Shown here: positions 8,600 to 17,661 of the stretch, piece after piece
Layout: each line of letters begins with the position of its first letter
Numbering within the stretch: position 1 is the stretch's first letter
Origin: Alginatibacterium sediminis
Lineage (GTDB): Bacteria > Pseudomonadota > Gammaproteobacteria > Enterobacterales > Celerinatantimonadaceae
Length of the DNA: 64,000 nucleotides
Reading direction: 5' to 3'
Assembly: GCF_003610775.1 (NCBI RefSeq)
Contig: NZ_RAQO01000004.1
Location: 931,755 to 995,754 of the forward strand
Program-made: the position numbers and the translations under genes
The notes under the pieces: generated by a model
Seen by the model: the letters and a program-made list of their open reading frames with translations, nothing else
Databases searched by the model: none
What the model was told of the DNA's origin: nothing

Positions 8600-9325
8600 A
8601 TGTTACTGACAGCGCATCGCGGACTGAGTAGTTTGGCACCAGAGAACACGCTTGCCTCAATCAGCAAAAGTAAACAACTGGGTATTGATTGGGTAGAGAT
8701 CGATGTTCAACTCAGTTTTGACAACGTGCCTGTCGTTTTCCACGACGCTAACCTACTGCGCTGTTGCGGCGTAAATAAACAAGTTTCGCAGTTAAGTTGG
8801 GATCAACTCAAATATATGGATGTAGGTTCTTGGTTTAGGTCAGAATTTGTGCATGAGTCACTCCCAAGCTTAAGTCAATGCTTGGAGCTCTGCGCTTCTT
8901 TAGACCTAAGTTTGAATCTCGAGATAAAGCACTATCAAGGCCGCGACCTTATTCTTCTATGCGAGCGGATCGCCCAATGCATAGAGCAGCACGGTTTTCC
9001 AGCTTCACAATTATTGTTTTCTAGTTTTTCACAACAAGCCCTGCAAATTATGCTTGAGCGTTTACCTAATGTGCGCCGCGGGTTACTTTGCCGGCGACTG
9101 CCTCCTGACTACTTAGAACAACTAAAGCGTTGTCAGGCTTACAGTGTCCACTGTCACTTTCAAGAAATTTCACGATTGCAAGTCAAGCACCTGAAGCAAA
9201 ACGGCTACATTGTTGCATGTTTTACCCCCAACAACCCGCAACAAGTTACTCATCTTCGTGACTGGCAAGTGGATGTATTAATCACTGATTGTCCACAAGA
9301 CTTTGTTACCCAATGGCAATTGTAA
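8600..9325 (+). CDS. ugpQ: Cytoplasmic glycerophosphodiester phosphodiesterase UgpQ
   Basis: 241 aa, no signal peptide. GDPD-family catalytic motifs are in order: HRG (6-8), EN (15-16), EIDVQ near 34 and HD near 49, then a TIM-barrel body ending VLITDCP. It hydrolyses glycerophosphodiesters to glycerol-3-phosphate and an alcohol inside the cell. In E. coli ugpQ is the last gene of ugpBAECQ; here it is divergent from the importer and has its own Pho box, which supports the UgpQ assignment over other cytoplasmic GDPDs. Confidence 0.9.
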   Translation: MLLTAHRGLSSLAPENTLASISKSKQLGIDWVEIDVQLSFDNVPVVFHDANLLRCCGVNKQVSQLSWDQLKYMDVGSWFRSEFVHESLPSLSQCLELCASLDLSLNLEIKHYQGRDLILLCERIAQCIEQHGFPASQLLFSSFSQQALQIMLERLPNVRRGLLCRRLPPDYLEQLKRCQAYSVHCHFQEISRLQVKHLKQNGYIVACFTPNNPQQVTHLRDWQVDVLITDCPQDFVTQWQL

Positions 9326-9468
9326 TCGGCATCTAAGCGATGTAAAGATTTTGCTTTAACAATCGAAAAAGCAACTCATCTTGAAGCTTCTAAAATACTG
9401 AAGAAGGACTAAACAGACGGTTATTTCTCTGCTAGTCTCTATTGCCTTTTTGCCGACGAGAAAAATGG

Positions 9469-10071
9469 ATGTTACACGCACTAAGCTCTGGGTTTGCCCT
9501 TGGGTTTTCACTAATTTTGGCGATCGGGGCTCAAAATGCCTTTGTGTTGAAACAAGGCTTAAAACGCCAACATGTTTTCGCTGTATGTTTATGTTGCGCG
9601 TTAAGCGATGCAATACTAATAACAGCCGGAGTGGCCGGTTTTGGCACTATCGTACAACAGTTTCCTAGTTTAGAAATCATCGCTCGCTATTGCGGGGCTA
9701 CATTTTTAATCATCTATGCGCTATTAAGTTTAAAGACTGCTTTTACCAAAAAACACAGCTTAGAGCTAAACCAAGACACTCAGTACAAACTGCTGCCGAT
9801 AATTGCAACTTGTCTCGCCTTAACTTGGTTAAACCCACATGTGTACCTAGATACCGTGGTGTTACTAGGATCGATTTCGACTCAATACCCTGGGCTTGAA
9901 TTTTATTTTGGTCTTGGCGCGGTTATATCATCATTCGTTTTCTTTTTTAGTCTAGGTTATGGTGCAAAGTTTTTGATTCCGGTGTTTAGTACGCCTAAAG
10001 CTTGGAAAGTTTTTGAAGTGATAGTCGCAGTATTGATGTTCGCTATTGCTCTGAGTTTGATAAAAGGCTAG
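9469..10071 (+). CDS. argO: LysE/ArgO-family basic amino acid exporter
   Basis: 200 aa with six predicted membrane helices. The N-terminus MLHALSSGFALGFSLILAIGAQ and following NAFVLKQG correspond to the conserved P/A-x-G-x-QNAF motif of LysE/ArgO exporters, which expel arginine or lysine. The ATG at 9469 is preferred over one 9 codons upstream because it matches where ArgO proteins start. The stop codon overlaps that of the convergent TetR gene by three bases. No LysG/ArgP-type regulator is next to it. Substrate specificity (Arg versus Lys) is inferred only from the family. Confidence 0.8.
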   Translation: MLHALSSGFALGFSLILAIGAQNAFVLKQGLKRQHVFAVCLCCALSDAILITAGVAGFGTIVQQFPSLEIIARYCGATFLIIYALLSLKTAFTKKHSLELNQDTQYKLLPIIATCLALTWLNPHVYLDTVVLLGSISTQYPGLEFYFGLGAVISSFVFFFSLGYGAKFLIPVFSTPKAWKVFEVIVAVLMFAIALSLIKG

Positions 10072-10703
10072 ATGGCTTGTGCAACAAGTCCTGCCCATAA
10101 CCAATCAAAGCTATCGCTTAACTCTTGCTCTAGCGGCCGCCCGACAATCCAGCACTCTTGCGGTTCAAACACATCTAAAACATGTTGAGGGGCATTGCAA
10201 TGTTGCCACTTCATCAATGATAACTGATAGAAACTGTTAATAAACTGCCGCCTTTGCGCCAAACTGTTACTACAAAATGGCGCAATTGATTGTGCCAATG
10301 CATCCATAATACTAGCTGCTTTTAGCTTAAAGTTTTTCACCACCGCTGCCGATATATTTTGTTCGAGCACTATTGGAGCAGCAAGTCCTAACAGCATGAA
10401 TTGCGGGTTGTTGAGATAGAAATTAATCATCAATGTCTTTAACTGCTCAATATCGTCTAGATCTTGAGCGAACACTTGCTCTAAAGGCTCACTGAGCTGT
10501 AGCAGTAGACTTAAAAAAATCTCTTCTCGCGTCGAAAAGTAGCGATAGATCACTCCCTTAGTCACACCGGCTTGTTTGGCAATTTGGTTGGCGCTGGGTA
10601 ATTCATGCGATGTATTGAGCAACGATGATAGCGCATCAATAATGGACTGTTTTCGTAGTGCTTTTTCATCAACACTACGGGCTCGTTTTTTGTTTTCGTT
10701 CAT
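10068..10703 (-). CDS. TetR/AcrR-family transcriptional regulator
   Basis: 211 aa. A TetR helix-turn-helix occupies about residues 26-63 (ANQIAKQAGVTKGVIYRYF), followed by a helical ligand-binding domain. The ATG at 10703 is chosen because GAGA lies about 10 bases upstream and it starts 22 bases after the stop of the SDR gene; a further upstream start would overlap that gene. Probably co-transcribed with the SDR and possibly controlling it through the direct repeats at 11729-11767. Confidence 0.85.
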   Translation of the reverse strand: MNENKKRARSVDEKALRKQSIIDALSSLLNTSHELPSANQIAKQAGVTKGVIYRYFSTREEIFLSLLLQLSEPLEQVFAQDLDDIEQLKTLMINFYLNNPQFMLLGLAAPIVLEQNISAAVVKNFKLKAASIMDALAQSIAPFCSNSLAQRRQFINSFYQLSLMKWQHCNAPQHVLDVFEPQECWIVGRPLEQELSDSFDWLWAGLVAQAI

Positions 10704-10725
10704 ACCATCTCGTACATTTAGTCGA

Positions 10726-11712
10726 TCAAGAGCTTTCCAATGCTTCAATTGTATCAACAATCGTTTGCTCTGTGCTTATGGTTTTCCAGTTAAGGTTTTC
10801 ATAAAGCGCTCTATCGCTGTAACGTTGTTGCTTACCAATATATTCTTCTACAGTGCTGCGTGTCATTAGCCTTTTACTACCTGTAAGCTTAGCACTCAAC
10901 CAATCAATAACGGGTAGGCATTGGCATAGCCAAATTGGCAGCTCCTTCTCACTAACCTTAATCTTGCGATGCTGTTTGATTTGAGCAATCAACGACTTTG
11001 CATCAAAATCAAAACTTGCGGCGACAAATCGCTGTTTGAGATCACTCTCCATAACCAAAATGTGTGCCGCGGCTACATCTCTAACATCCACGTAAGAAAA
11101 GTGCATCGGTAAGGCAAAGGGGATCTTGCCTTTTAACAGTTGATCAATCACTTCGATTGAGTCAGTTTTTTCACCATGATAGGGGCCAATAACAGACGCC
11201 GGTAATACGGTTGCTAGATTTACATCTAGCTCTTGTGCAAGCTTCCATGCTGCTTGTTCGGCTATCGCTTTAGACCGCGAATACAGTTGTGAACTGTGCG
11301 TGTTGTACACCTCATTACTTAAGGGGGCGCTGCCAATATCAGCGCCACCAATCGCAACTATAGAAGAGGTACACACAACCCGCTTAACCGACTTGCGCTT
11401 TGCCACTCGCATAACATTTTCAGTCATAGCTAAGTTAGGCTTCACGATGGCATCTATTTCGTTTATCGAGTTATCAAATATCGCTGCAAGATGAATGACA
11501 TAATCGCAGCCTTGCATGCCTTGGGCCAAGCTTTCAAGGTTTAAACAGTCACCATCACGCAACTGCACGTTTAGCGCTTTAAGGTCCGAATAATCTCGAT
11601 GTTCGAGATCACGAACTAAAGCTATAACTTGATAGCCTTTCTCTATTAGTTGCTTACAGACTTGATATCCTATGTGTCCATTTGCCCCGGTTACAAAAAC
11701 TGTTTCTTTCAT
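10726..11712 (-). CDS. Extended SDR NAD(P)-dependent epimerase/dehydratase-type oxidoreductase
   Basis: 328 aa. The Rossmann motif TGANGHIG near residue 9 and the catalytic YSRSK (Y-x3-K) motif in mid-protein identify an extended short-chain dehydrogenase, close in style to dihydroflavonol-4-reductase/NAD-dependent epimerase proteins. The substrate cannot be told. The ATG at 11712 has GGAAGAG just upstream; the alternative start 7 codons earlier has none. It is first in a two-gene unit with the TetR regulator. Confidence 0.85.
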   Translation of the reverse strand: MKETVFVTGANGHIGYQVCKQLIEKGYQVIALVRDLEHRDYSDLKALNVQLRDGDCLNLESLAQGMQGCDYVIHLAAIFDNSINEIDAIVKPNLAMTENVMRVAKRKSVKRVVCTSSIVAIGGADIGSAPLSNEVYNTHSSQLYSRSKAIAEQAAWKLAQELDVNLATVLPASVIGPYHGEKTDSIEVIDQLLKGKIPFALPMHFSYVDVRDVAAAHILVMESDLKQRFVAASFDFDAKSLIAQIKQHRKIKVSEKELPIWLCQCLPVIDWLSAKLTGSKRLMTRSTVEEYIGKQQRYSDRALYENLNWKTISTEQTIVDTIEALESS

Positions 11713-11728
11713 CACTCTTCCATAATTA

Positions 11729-11767
11729 ACCACCAGTCATTTATATAAATTACCACCAGTCATTTAT
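11729..11767 (-). promoter_or_regulatory. Two 16-bp direct repeats upstream of the SDR-TetR unit
   Basis: ACCACCAGTCATTTAT occurs at 11729-11744 and again, identical, at 11752-11767, a period of 23 bases. A TTGCAA at 11769-11774 lies just upstream on the minus strand, so the copies lie across the probable core promoter. They are likely regulator sites, possibly for the adjacent TetR protein, though TetR sites are usually palindromic. Confidence 0.6.
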
Positions 11768-11784
11768 TTTGCAAGCTTTTTGGA

Positions 11785-11819
11785 TAAAAAAACGAGCAGC
11801 TGACTTAGCAGTGCTCGTT
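11785..11819 (-). terminator. Rho-independent terminator of phhAB
   Basis: AACGAGCA (11791-11798) pairs with TGCTCGTT (11812-11819), with inner CTG/CAG pairing. On the minus strand it is followed by a run of seven T residues. It lies about 30 bases after the phhB stop. Confidence 0.85.
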
Positions 11820-11847
11820 CGCAGTTTTTGGGCAGGATTTTAACGGT

Positions 11848-12189
11848 TTAACTTTTATAGAACGAGTCGGTTTTAACCGCCATGATAAAATCGTTCTTGT
11901 GTAAACCGCGGATAGCATGCGTCCACCAACTAATTTTTACTTTCCCCCACTCGAGTAAAATAGCCGGGTGGTGCCCCTCTTCTTCGGCAAGGTGTGCAAT
12001 CTCATTGGCAAAATCAAGGGCGAGTTTAAAATTCTTAAAACGATATTCGCGTTCAAGCATCATCACACCATCGATTACAGGCGCCGACCAACTTGGCAAT
12101 TGCGTCATAAATTCTTTGAGCTCTACGTCTGTGACTTGCGGTGCGCCCGCTTGGCACGCTTCACATTTTAATTGGCTTAAGTTTTCCAT
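11848..12189 (-). CDS. phhB: Pterin-4a-carbinolamine dehydratase PhhB
   Basis: 113 aa, usual length. The conserved [20 protein letters not shown] block and following [12 protein letters not shown] are present. It dehydrates the 4a-hydroxytetrahydropterin made by phenylalanine hydroxylase so that the cofactor can be recycled. It begins one base after the phhA stop, so the two are translationally linked, and it is followed by a strong terminator. Confidence 0.95.
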   Translation of the reverse strand: MENLSQLKCEACQAGAPQVTDVELKEFMTQLPSWSAPVIDGVMMLEREYRFKNFKLALDFANEIAHLAEEEGHHPAILLEWGKVKISWWTHAIRGLHKNDFIMAVKTDSFYKS

Positions 12190-12190
12190 G

Positions 12191-12994
12191 TTAGTTCTCT
12201 ATTGTATTTTTTGTAGGGTATAAGGCGTCAAACAAAGGCTTTTGCATTGCGTCTCTAACTGCTTGCATAATATCCATATTCGCTATTTCGAATAACTGTG
12301 CAAAGCTTTCAATCTCAAAGTATAGCGGTTGCATGATATCAATTCGGTAGGGGGTACGAAGAACCCTGTCCAAATCGAAGCTTAAACGCTTCGCTTGCTC
12401 GCCCAAGCAGTATAATGTCTCACCCGGCGAACTGAGAATGCCGCCTCCATAAATCTGCGTCTTTTTTGCTGATTTTAGCAAACCAAACTCAACCGTAAAC
12501 CAATACAAACGCGCGAGATAAACACGCTGTTTAGCACTAGCAGCCAAGCCTAGCTTTCCATATTGCTCAGTAAAATATGCAAAGTCTGGGTGAGTCAATA
12601 ATGGACAATGGCCGACTATTTCATGAAAAATGTCTGGCTCTTGTAAGTAGTCAAAATCCTCTCGGCGACGAATAAACGTTGCCACTGGAAATTGCTTGCT
12701 CGCTAATAATTCGAAAAACCTTTGAAACGGAATCAACGCGGGTACCGCTGCTGTTTTCCATCCGGTTGCTTGGTTTAGTACTTGATCAATGTCGCTTAAT
12801 TGCGGCACATGATCAGTGGGTAAGTCTAAGCTCGCAAGGCCATGCATGTATTCATCACATGCGCGACCGGCAAACAAATCTCGCTGGCGAGCCATAAGGT
12901 CGCGCCAAACTCGATTTTCGTCGTTACTATAGTCGATTCTTCCTTGGCTATTTGGCTGCATGGCCAAATAAGCGCTAGGTGTGCTAGCAGCCAT
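12191..12994 (-). CDS. phhA: Phenylalanine 4-monooxygenase PhhA
   Basis: 267 aa, the size of bacterial monomeric enzymes lacking the regulatory domain. The 2-His-1-carboxylate iron site is visible: HEIVGH (H124, H129) and Glu169 in TVEFG. It hydroxylates Phe to Tyr using tetrahydropterin and O2, feeding the hpd-hmgA branch. A copy of the palindrome GTTNCA-N2-TGNAAC lies about 50 bases upstream (13046-13059), matching the sites in front of hpd. Confidence 0.95.
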   Translation of the reverse strand: MAASTPSAYLAMQPNSQGRIDYSNDENRVWRDLMARQRDLFAGRACDEYMHGLASLDLPTDHVPQLSDIDQVLNQATGWKTAAVPALIPFQRFFELLASKQFPVATFIRRREDFDYLQEPDIFHEIVGHCPLLTHPDFAYFTEQYGKLGLAASAKQRVYLARLYWFTVEFGLLKSAKKTQIYGGGILSSPGETLYCLGEQAKRLSFDLDRVLRTPYRIDIMQPLYFEIESFAQLFEIANMDIMQAVRDAMQKPLFDALYPTKNTIEN

Positions 12995-13045
12995 GTTGTC
13001 ACTCTGTTGTAGATAACAACATCATTACAACCATGACACAAACTA

Positions 13046-13059
13046 GTTACAAGTGAAAC
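13046..13059. promoter_or_regulatory. MarR-type operator copy upstream of phhA
   Basis: GTTACAAGTGAAAC fits the palindrome GTTNCA-N2-TGNAAC found twice in the marR/hpd intergenic region. It lies 52 bases before the phhA start, a position expected for repression. Confidence 0.65.
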
Positions 13060-13167
13060 TTACCTAAAGTGCGATGGACTTCACAACTCAAACTTAAGCA
13101 GATTAATCAGCCAAGATTCCATTCAATAACAGATTTTTGCTCTAGAACTTGTGTTCTAACAATCAAC

Positions 13168-13617
13168 TTACCAATCGACGACCGTCGATTCCAAACGCTG
13201 CATTAGACTTTTGAGTAAGACTTGTTCTTCAGGGGCAAAATCTTGCAATAAACGACTTTCGTAGTGCTTCGCAATCGGTATAATTTTTTGATATATCGCT
13301 TGCCCTTCTTGACTAAGGCTTAGACTAAAACGACGTTTGTCGTCGTTGTCAGCTTGACGCTGCAAGTACCCTTGCTGCTCTAGCTTGGCTGTCGCTCGGC
13401 TAATCGCAACTTTGTCCATGGCTGTTTTTGAGGTCAATTGAGCAGCTGAAGAATTTGGAAACCGCCCCACTACAGCCATCACACGCCAACTTGCAATGCT
13501 AAGTCCGAACTCCCTGCCATAACTTTCAGCAATAGCATTACTCACTGTATTGGAGAGTACCGACAGTCGATATGGCAGGAAATCTTCTAAGATTAAAATG
13601 TGATCTTCTTCAAGCAT
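13168..13617 (-). CDS. MarR-family regulator of aromatic amino acid degradation (inferred)
   Basis: 149 aa, standard MarR length, with a winged helix: SSAAQLTSKTAMDKVAISRA as helix-turn-helix and DDKRRFSLSLSQEG as the wing. It sits between phhA and the divergent hpd operon. Two copies of a 14-bp palindrome lie directly in front of its own start and one lies in front of phhA, so it most likely represses hpd-hmgA-fahA-maiA-scoAB, phhAB and itself. The inducer (for example homogentisate or 4-hydroxyphenylpyruvate) is a guess. Other MarR proteins with unrelated targets look alike; the assignment rests on context. Confidence 0.85.
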   Translation of the reverse strand: MLEEDHILILEDFLPYRLSVLSNTVSNAIAESYGREFGLSIASWRVMAVVGRFPNSSAAQLTSKTAMDKVAISRATAKLEQQGYLQRQADNDDKRRFSLSLSQEGQAIYQKIIPIAKHYESRLLQDFAPEEQVLLKSLMQRLESTVVDW

Positions 13618-13640
13618 TTTGACGCTACCTTAGGAATTTA

Positions 13641-13675
13641 GTTTCAATTGCAACCATTTTAGTTTCATATGTAAC
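13641..13675. promoter_or_regulatory. Pair of MarR-type operators in the marR/hpd divergent region
   Basis: GTTTCAATTGCAAC (13641-13654) and GTTTCATATGTAAC (13662-13675) share the inverted-repeat pattern GTTTCA-N2-TGNAAC. Their starts are 21 bases apart, two helical turns, so two dimers would bind on the same DNA face. The sites lie 24-58 bases before marR and about 100-136 bases before hpd. Confidence 0.7.
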
Positions 13676-13776
13676 AATAAATCTACAACTCGCTTACATA
13701 CTGTAAGTCGATGTTAACGAACTACGATTGTGCGAGCAGTGTAAAAGCACGTCAACTTAAATAACTGGAGACTACA

Positions 13777-14826
13777 ATGGCTAACCTTTTTGATAACCCA
13801 ATGGGAACAGATGGCTTCGAGTTTGTCGAGTATGCTGCGCCAGAACCTGAACTTTTGCGCGCTTTATTCGAACAACTGGGATTTACCCATATTGCAAATC
13901 ATCGCAGCAAGGATGTTAGCCTTCATCGTCAGGGCGACATTAACTTTATTATAAATGCTGAAGAAGATAGCTTTGCCCAAGGCTTTGCCCGCGAACATGG
14001 TCCTTGCGCATGCGCGATGGCGTTTCGAGTTAAAGACATCGCTAAAACAATAGCTAAGGCCAAGGCTTCCGGTTACACCGTTATCGAACAGCAGGTGGGG
14101 CCTATGGAACTTAACATTCCGTGCATAGAAGGCATTGGAGGCTCTCGCTTATATTTAGTTGACCGCTACGGCGACAACAACATTTATGATGTCGACTTTA
14201 TACCCACCGGCAAGACTGCTAGTAACCATGCTGGCCTAACTTATATTGATCACCTCACTCACAATGTTGCCACAGGTAATATGGACAAGTGGGCAAACTT
14301 CTATACCGATTTATTCAACTTCAGAGAGATCCGCTACTTTGATATTGAAGGAAAGTTAACCGGGCTTAGAAGCCGAGCTATGACAAGTCCTTGTGGGAAA
14401 ATTAGAATTCCGATTAACGAGTCCAGCGATGATAAGTCACAAATTGCCGAGTACATTGAAGAGTACAATGGTGAAGGCATACAACACATAGCTCTTGGTA
14501 CTAAAGATATATTCGAGAGTGTTGATAAGTTAGCTTCTCGTCAAGTTCAATTCCAAGTCACGCCTGACACCTACTATGAACTGCTCGATACCCGAGTACC
14601 TGACCACGGTGAGTCTTTAAACGAACTGCAATCTCGGAATATCCTTTTAGACGGAGCACCAACTGAAGGGCAAGGTTTGCTACTTCAAATTTTCACTCAA
14701 ACCGTTATTGGCCCGATTTTCTATGAAATTATTCAACGTAAGGGCAACGAAGGGTTTGGCGAAGGTAATTTCCAAGCCTTGTTCGAAAGTATCGAGCTAG
14801 ACCAAATTAGACGCGGTGTAATTTAA
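13777..14826 (+). CDS. hpd: 4-Hydroxyphenylpyruvate dioxygenase
   Basis: 349 aa, bacterial length. Two vicinal-oxygen-chelate halves are seen; the iron ligands are probably His159 (in DHLTHN), His237 (GIQHIAL) and Glu317 (FYEIIQRKG), followed by the conserved GFGEGNFQALFESIE tail helix. It converts 4-hydroxyphenylpyruvate to homogentisate. It is the first gene of a six-gene operon and has CTGGAG about 7 bases before ATG. Note the transaminase making its substrate from Tyr is not in the window. Confidence 0.96.
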   Translation: MANLFDNPMGTDGFEFVEYAAPEPELLRALFEQLGFTHIANHRSKDVSLHRQGDINFIINAEEDSFAQGFAREHGPCACAMAFRVKDIAKTIAKAKASGYTVIEQQVGPMELNIPCIEGIGGSRLYLVDRYGDNNIYDVDFIPTGKTASNHAGLTYIDHLTHNVATGNMDKWANFYTDLFNFREIRYFDIEGKLTGLRSRAMTSPCGKIRIPINESSDDKSQIAEYIEEYNGEGIQHIALGTKDIFESVDKLASRQVQFQVTPDTYYELLDTRVPDHGESLNELQSRNILLDGAPTEGQGLLLQIFTQTVIGPIFYEIIQRKGNEGFGEGNFQALFESIELDQIRRGVI

Positions 14827-14856
14827 GCATTCTTGCCAACGCAACTTGGAGTCAGC

Positions 14857-15981
14857 ATGAACAACTGGATTAACATACCGCTCAAACAAGGTCAGTGCAG
14901 CAAACAAGCGCACGCTGATTTACCACAAGGCAGCTTTGAGCGAGAAATTGGCAGAGAAGGTTTTTTTGGTCCGGCTACGCATATTTACCATGCGCACCGC
15001 CCTACTTCTTGGCTAGAGTTTGATGGACCGATCCGACCACGGGCGTTTGATTTATCCAAACATGAGCAACAAACACCTTGCCCAAGCTCTGCCTGTCCAA
15101 TTCTATGCAACGCCGATTGTAAAATTGGCTACTGGAACTTGGACACAGCTATGCCTGATCTTTATCGCAACGCCGACGGTGATCAGTTGATGTTTGTTCA
15201 TCAAGGTTGTGGGGAGTTGTTTTGTGATTACGGGCATATGACCTATCGCGACGGAGATTACCTGCTAATACCACGCGGCACACTGTGGCGTATAGAGCCC
15301 AAACAAGCCAGTGCGTTTCTACTAATAGAAGCTACGGGTTCAGCTTTTAAACTCCCTGATCGTGGAATATTGGGGCAACACGCGCAGTTTGATCCGGCGA
15401 TTCTTGAGTACCCTCAACTCAATCAGGCGTTTATCGACCAACAAGGGGAGCAAAGCTGGAAAGTACGGATTAAAGCACGCCAAGCCATAAGTACTATGCG
15501 CTTTGGCTTTAATCCCCTGGACGCAATCGGCTGGAAAGGTCAGCTTAGCGTGTTTAAGCTTAACTGGCGCGATATACGCGCGGTAATGAGCGACCGCTAT
15601 CATTTGGCACCATCGGCGCATACCAGTTTCGTCGCCCCAGGATTTGTCGTTTGCACGTTTACACCTCGGCCGATTGAGAGCGATCCAGGCGCACTAAAAG
15701 TCCCCTTTTTCCACTCCAATGACGATTATGACGAGTTTTTATTCTATCACCGTGGTCAGTTTTTTAGTCGCGACAACATACATCCAGGGATGAGTACCTT
15801 ACACCCTGCCGGTTTTGCGCATGGACCCCATCCGAAAGCCTTTGCGACAGGGCAAACGAACCAACGTAAAGCCACTGATGAAGTCGCAGTGATGGTCGAT
15901 ACTCGTCAAGCACTAAATGTAGAAGAAACGGCTGAATCCTTTGAATGGACTGGCTACGTAAACTCTTGGCAAGAAGCGTAA
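14857..15981 (+). CDS. hmgA: Homogentisate 1,2-dioxygenase
   Basis: 374 aa cupin enzyme. The C-terminal metal site reads PFFHSNDDYDEFLFYHRG with a later TLHPAGFAHGPHP, giving the His and Glu iron ligands of the family. It opens the homogentisate ring to maleylacetoacetate. The ATG at 14857 has GGAG 6 bases upstream; an in-frame TTG eight codons earlier lacks a site. It is at the shorter end of the family (human and Pseudomonas enzymes are about 430-445 aa). Confidence 0.92.
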   Translation: MNNWINIPLKQGQCSKQAHADLPQGSFEREIGREGFFGPATHIYHAHRPTSWLEFDGPIRPRAFDLSKHEQQTPCPSSACPILCNADCKIGYWNLDTAMPDLYRNADGDQLMFVHQGCGELFCDYGHMTYRDGDYLLIPRGTLWRIEPKQASAFLLIEATGSAFKLPDRGILGQHAQFDPAILEYPQLNQAFIDQQGEQSWKVRIKARQAISTMRFGFNPLDAIGWKGQLSVFKLNWRDIRAVMSDRYHLAPSAHTSFVAPGFVVCTFTPRPIESDPGALKVPFFHSNDDYDEFLFYHRGQFFSRDNIHPGMSTLHPAGFAHGPHPKAFATGQTNQRKATDEVAVMVDTRQALNVEETAESFEWTGYVNSWQEA

Positions 15982-15994
15982 ATTAGGACACAAC

Positions 15995-16972
15995 ATGAAA
16001 TTAGCATCTTTAAAATCAGGCCGAGATGGCCGTTTAATAGTGGTTAGCCGAGATTTAAGCCGGGCGGTTGAAGTCAGCAATATTGCCCACACCATGCAGC
16101 AAGCTCTTGATAACTGGCAACAAACAGAACCTCGACTACAAAATATCTACCAGCAATTAAATGAGCAGCAAAGCCTTGGGTTTGAGTTCGACCAACAAGC
16201 CTGCCATTCTCCGCTCCCGCGCGCCTATCACTGGGCTGATGGCAGTGCTTACGTCAATCATGTCGAGTTGGTTCGCAAAGCACGCGGAGCGCAAATGCCA
16301 GATTCATTTTGGCATGATCCCTTAATCTACCAAGGTGGCTCGGACACCTTTTTAGCACCCACCCAAGATATACAAATACCAGAATTAGACTGGGGTGTTG
16401 ATTTTGAGGCAGAAATTGCGATCATCGTTGACGACGTGATGCTTGGATGCAGTACTAAAGACGCCGGCCAACATATCAAGCTAATATGTTTGGTTAATGA
16501 TGTATCGCTGAGAAACCTGATCCCAGGTGAATTAGCCAAAGGGTTTGGTTTTTATCAATCCAAGCCTTCGAGCGCATTTTCTCCTGTGGCTGTCACTCCT
16601 GATGAACTCCATACTCATTGGCAAGACAGTAAGGTTCATTTACCCTTGAGCGTGCATTTTAATAATGAGCTTTATGGCCAACCTAATGCTGGTGTCGATA
16701 TGACCTTTGACTTTAGTCAGTTGCTAAGCCATGCCGCGAAGTCACGCCCGCTTGCAGCAGGTACAATTATTGGTTCAGGCACAGTTTCAAATAAAGATAG
16801 AAGCGTTGGTTCATGCTGCATCGCCGAGCAACGAATGTTAGAAACTATCGAACACGGCAAACCAATTAGTTCATTTATGCGCTATGGTGACAATATTCGT
16901 ATCGAAATGTTCGATCATCAGCAAAACAGTATTTTCGGCCAAATTAATCAAAACTTACACCCGGTCGAGTAA
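15995..16972 (+). CDS. fahA: Fumarylacetoacetase (FAA hydrolase family)
   Basis: 325 aa. The FAH fold is shown by WGVDFEAEIAIIVDDV (metal Glu residues) and CLVNDVSLRN, followed by GFGFYQSKPSSAFSPV. It cleaves fumarylacetoacetate to fumarate and acetoacetate. FAH-fold proteins vary in substrate, but placement between hmgA and maiA fixes the role. It starts 13 bases after hmgA. Confidence 0.92.
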   Translation: MKLASLKSGRDGRLIVVSRDLSRAVEVSNIAHTMQQALDNWQQTEPRLQNIYQQLNEQQSLGFEFDQQACHSPLPRAYHWADGSAYVNHVELVRKARGAQMPDSFWHDPLIYQGGSDTFLAPTQDIQIPELDWGVDFEAEIAIIVDDVMLGCSTKDAGQHIKLICLVNDVSLRNLIPGELAKGFGFYQSKPSSAFSPVAVTPDELHTHWQDSKVHLPLSVHFNNELYGQPNAGVDMTFDFSQLLSHAAKSRPLAAGTIIGSGTVSNKDRSVGSCCIAEQRMLETIEHGKPISSFMRYGDNIRIEMFDHQQNSIFGQINQNLHPVE

Positions 16973-16981
16973 GGATTCAAC

Positions 16982-17659
16982 ATGCTTACCCTGTTCAGTT
17001 ATTTTAGAAGTGGCGCCTCGCATCGAGTTCGGATTGCTTTAAACCTTAAAGCAGTCGACTACCACATTGAAGCGGTGCACTTACTCAATAATAGCGGCGA
17101 ACACCGTCAACAGAGCTATACCAAGCTCAACCCTCAACAGTTGCTTCCCAGCTTAGTCTTAGACGATGGCACCGTGATCAGTCAGTCACTTGTTATCATC
17201 GACTACCTTGAGCACGCTTACCCACAGCTACGCTTATTACCAGCTGACATAAAACTTCGAGCAAGGGCCTTACAAATTGCTCACTGCTTAGCCATGGAAG
17301 CACAACCTTTGCAAAATCTACGGGTATTGCAATATTTAGAGCATCATCAGCAATTTGATGCGGCTCAAAAACAAGATTGGATTCAGCATTGGATGCGCCC
17401 GGCTCTGCATAGTGTCGAGTCCTGGTTAGAGGAATGGTCTCCAGAGCAATCAAAATTTCGATTTTGTATTGCAGAGCAAGTCAGTATTGCAGATTGCGTG
17501 CTAATCCCTCAACTCTTCGCCGCTCAGCGTTTTGGAATTGACTTAAACGACTACCCTAGGCTTGCGCAAATTTTTACACACTGCAGTCGTTTACCCGCGT
17601 TCATCGATGCCGCTCCAGAGAACCAGATTGATGCCCCTGTAACAGCGGAGTTTAGTTAA
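16982..17659 (+). CDS. maiA: Maleylacetoacetate isomerase (zeta-class GST)
   Basis: 225 aa. The thioredoxin-like N-terminus with FSYFRSGASHRVRIALNLK matches the zeta-class glutathione-binding S-x-A/C-x-x-R-V-R motif. LNPQQLLPSL and VISQSLVIIDYLE complete the GSH site. It isomerises maleylacetoacetate to fumarylacetoacetate using glutathione as cofactor. AAGGA lies just before the ATG, 9 bases after fahA. Confidence 0.94.
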   Translation: MLTLFSYFRSGASHRVRIALNLKAVDYHIEAVHLLNNSGEHRQQSYTKLNPQQLLPSLVLDDGTVISQSLVIIDYLEHAYPQLRLLPADIKLRARALQIAHCLAMEAQPLQNLRVLQYLEHHQQFDAAQKQDWIQHWMRPALHSVESWLEEWSPEQSKFRFCIAEQVSIADCVLIPQLFAAQRFGIDLNDYPRLAQIFTHCSRLPAFIDAAPENQIDAPVTAEFS

Positions 17660-17661
17660 GT

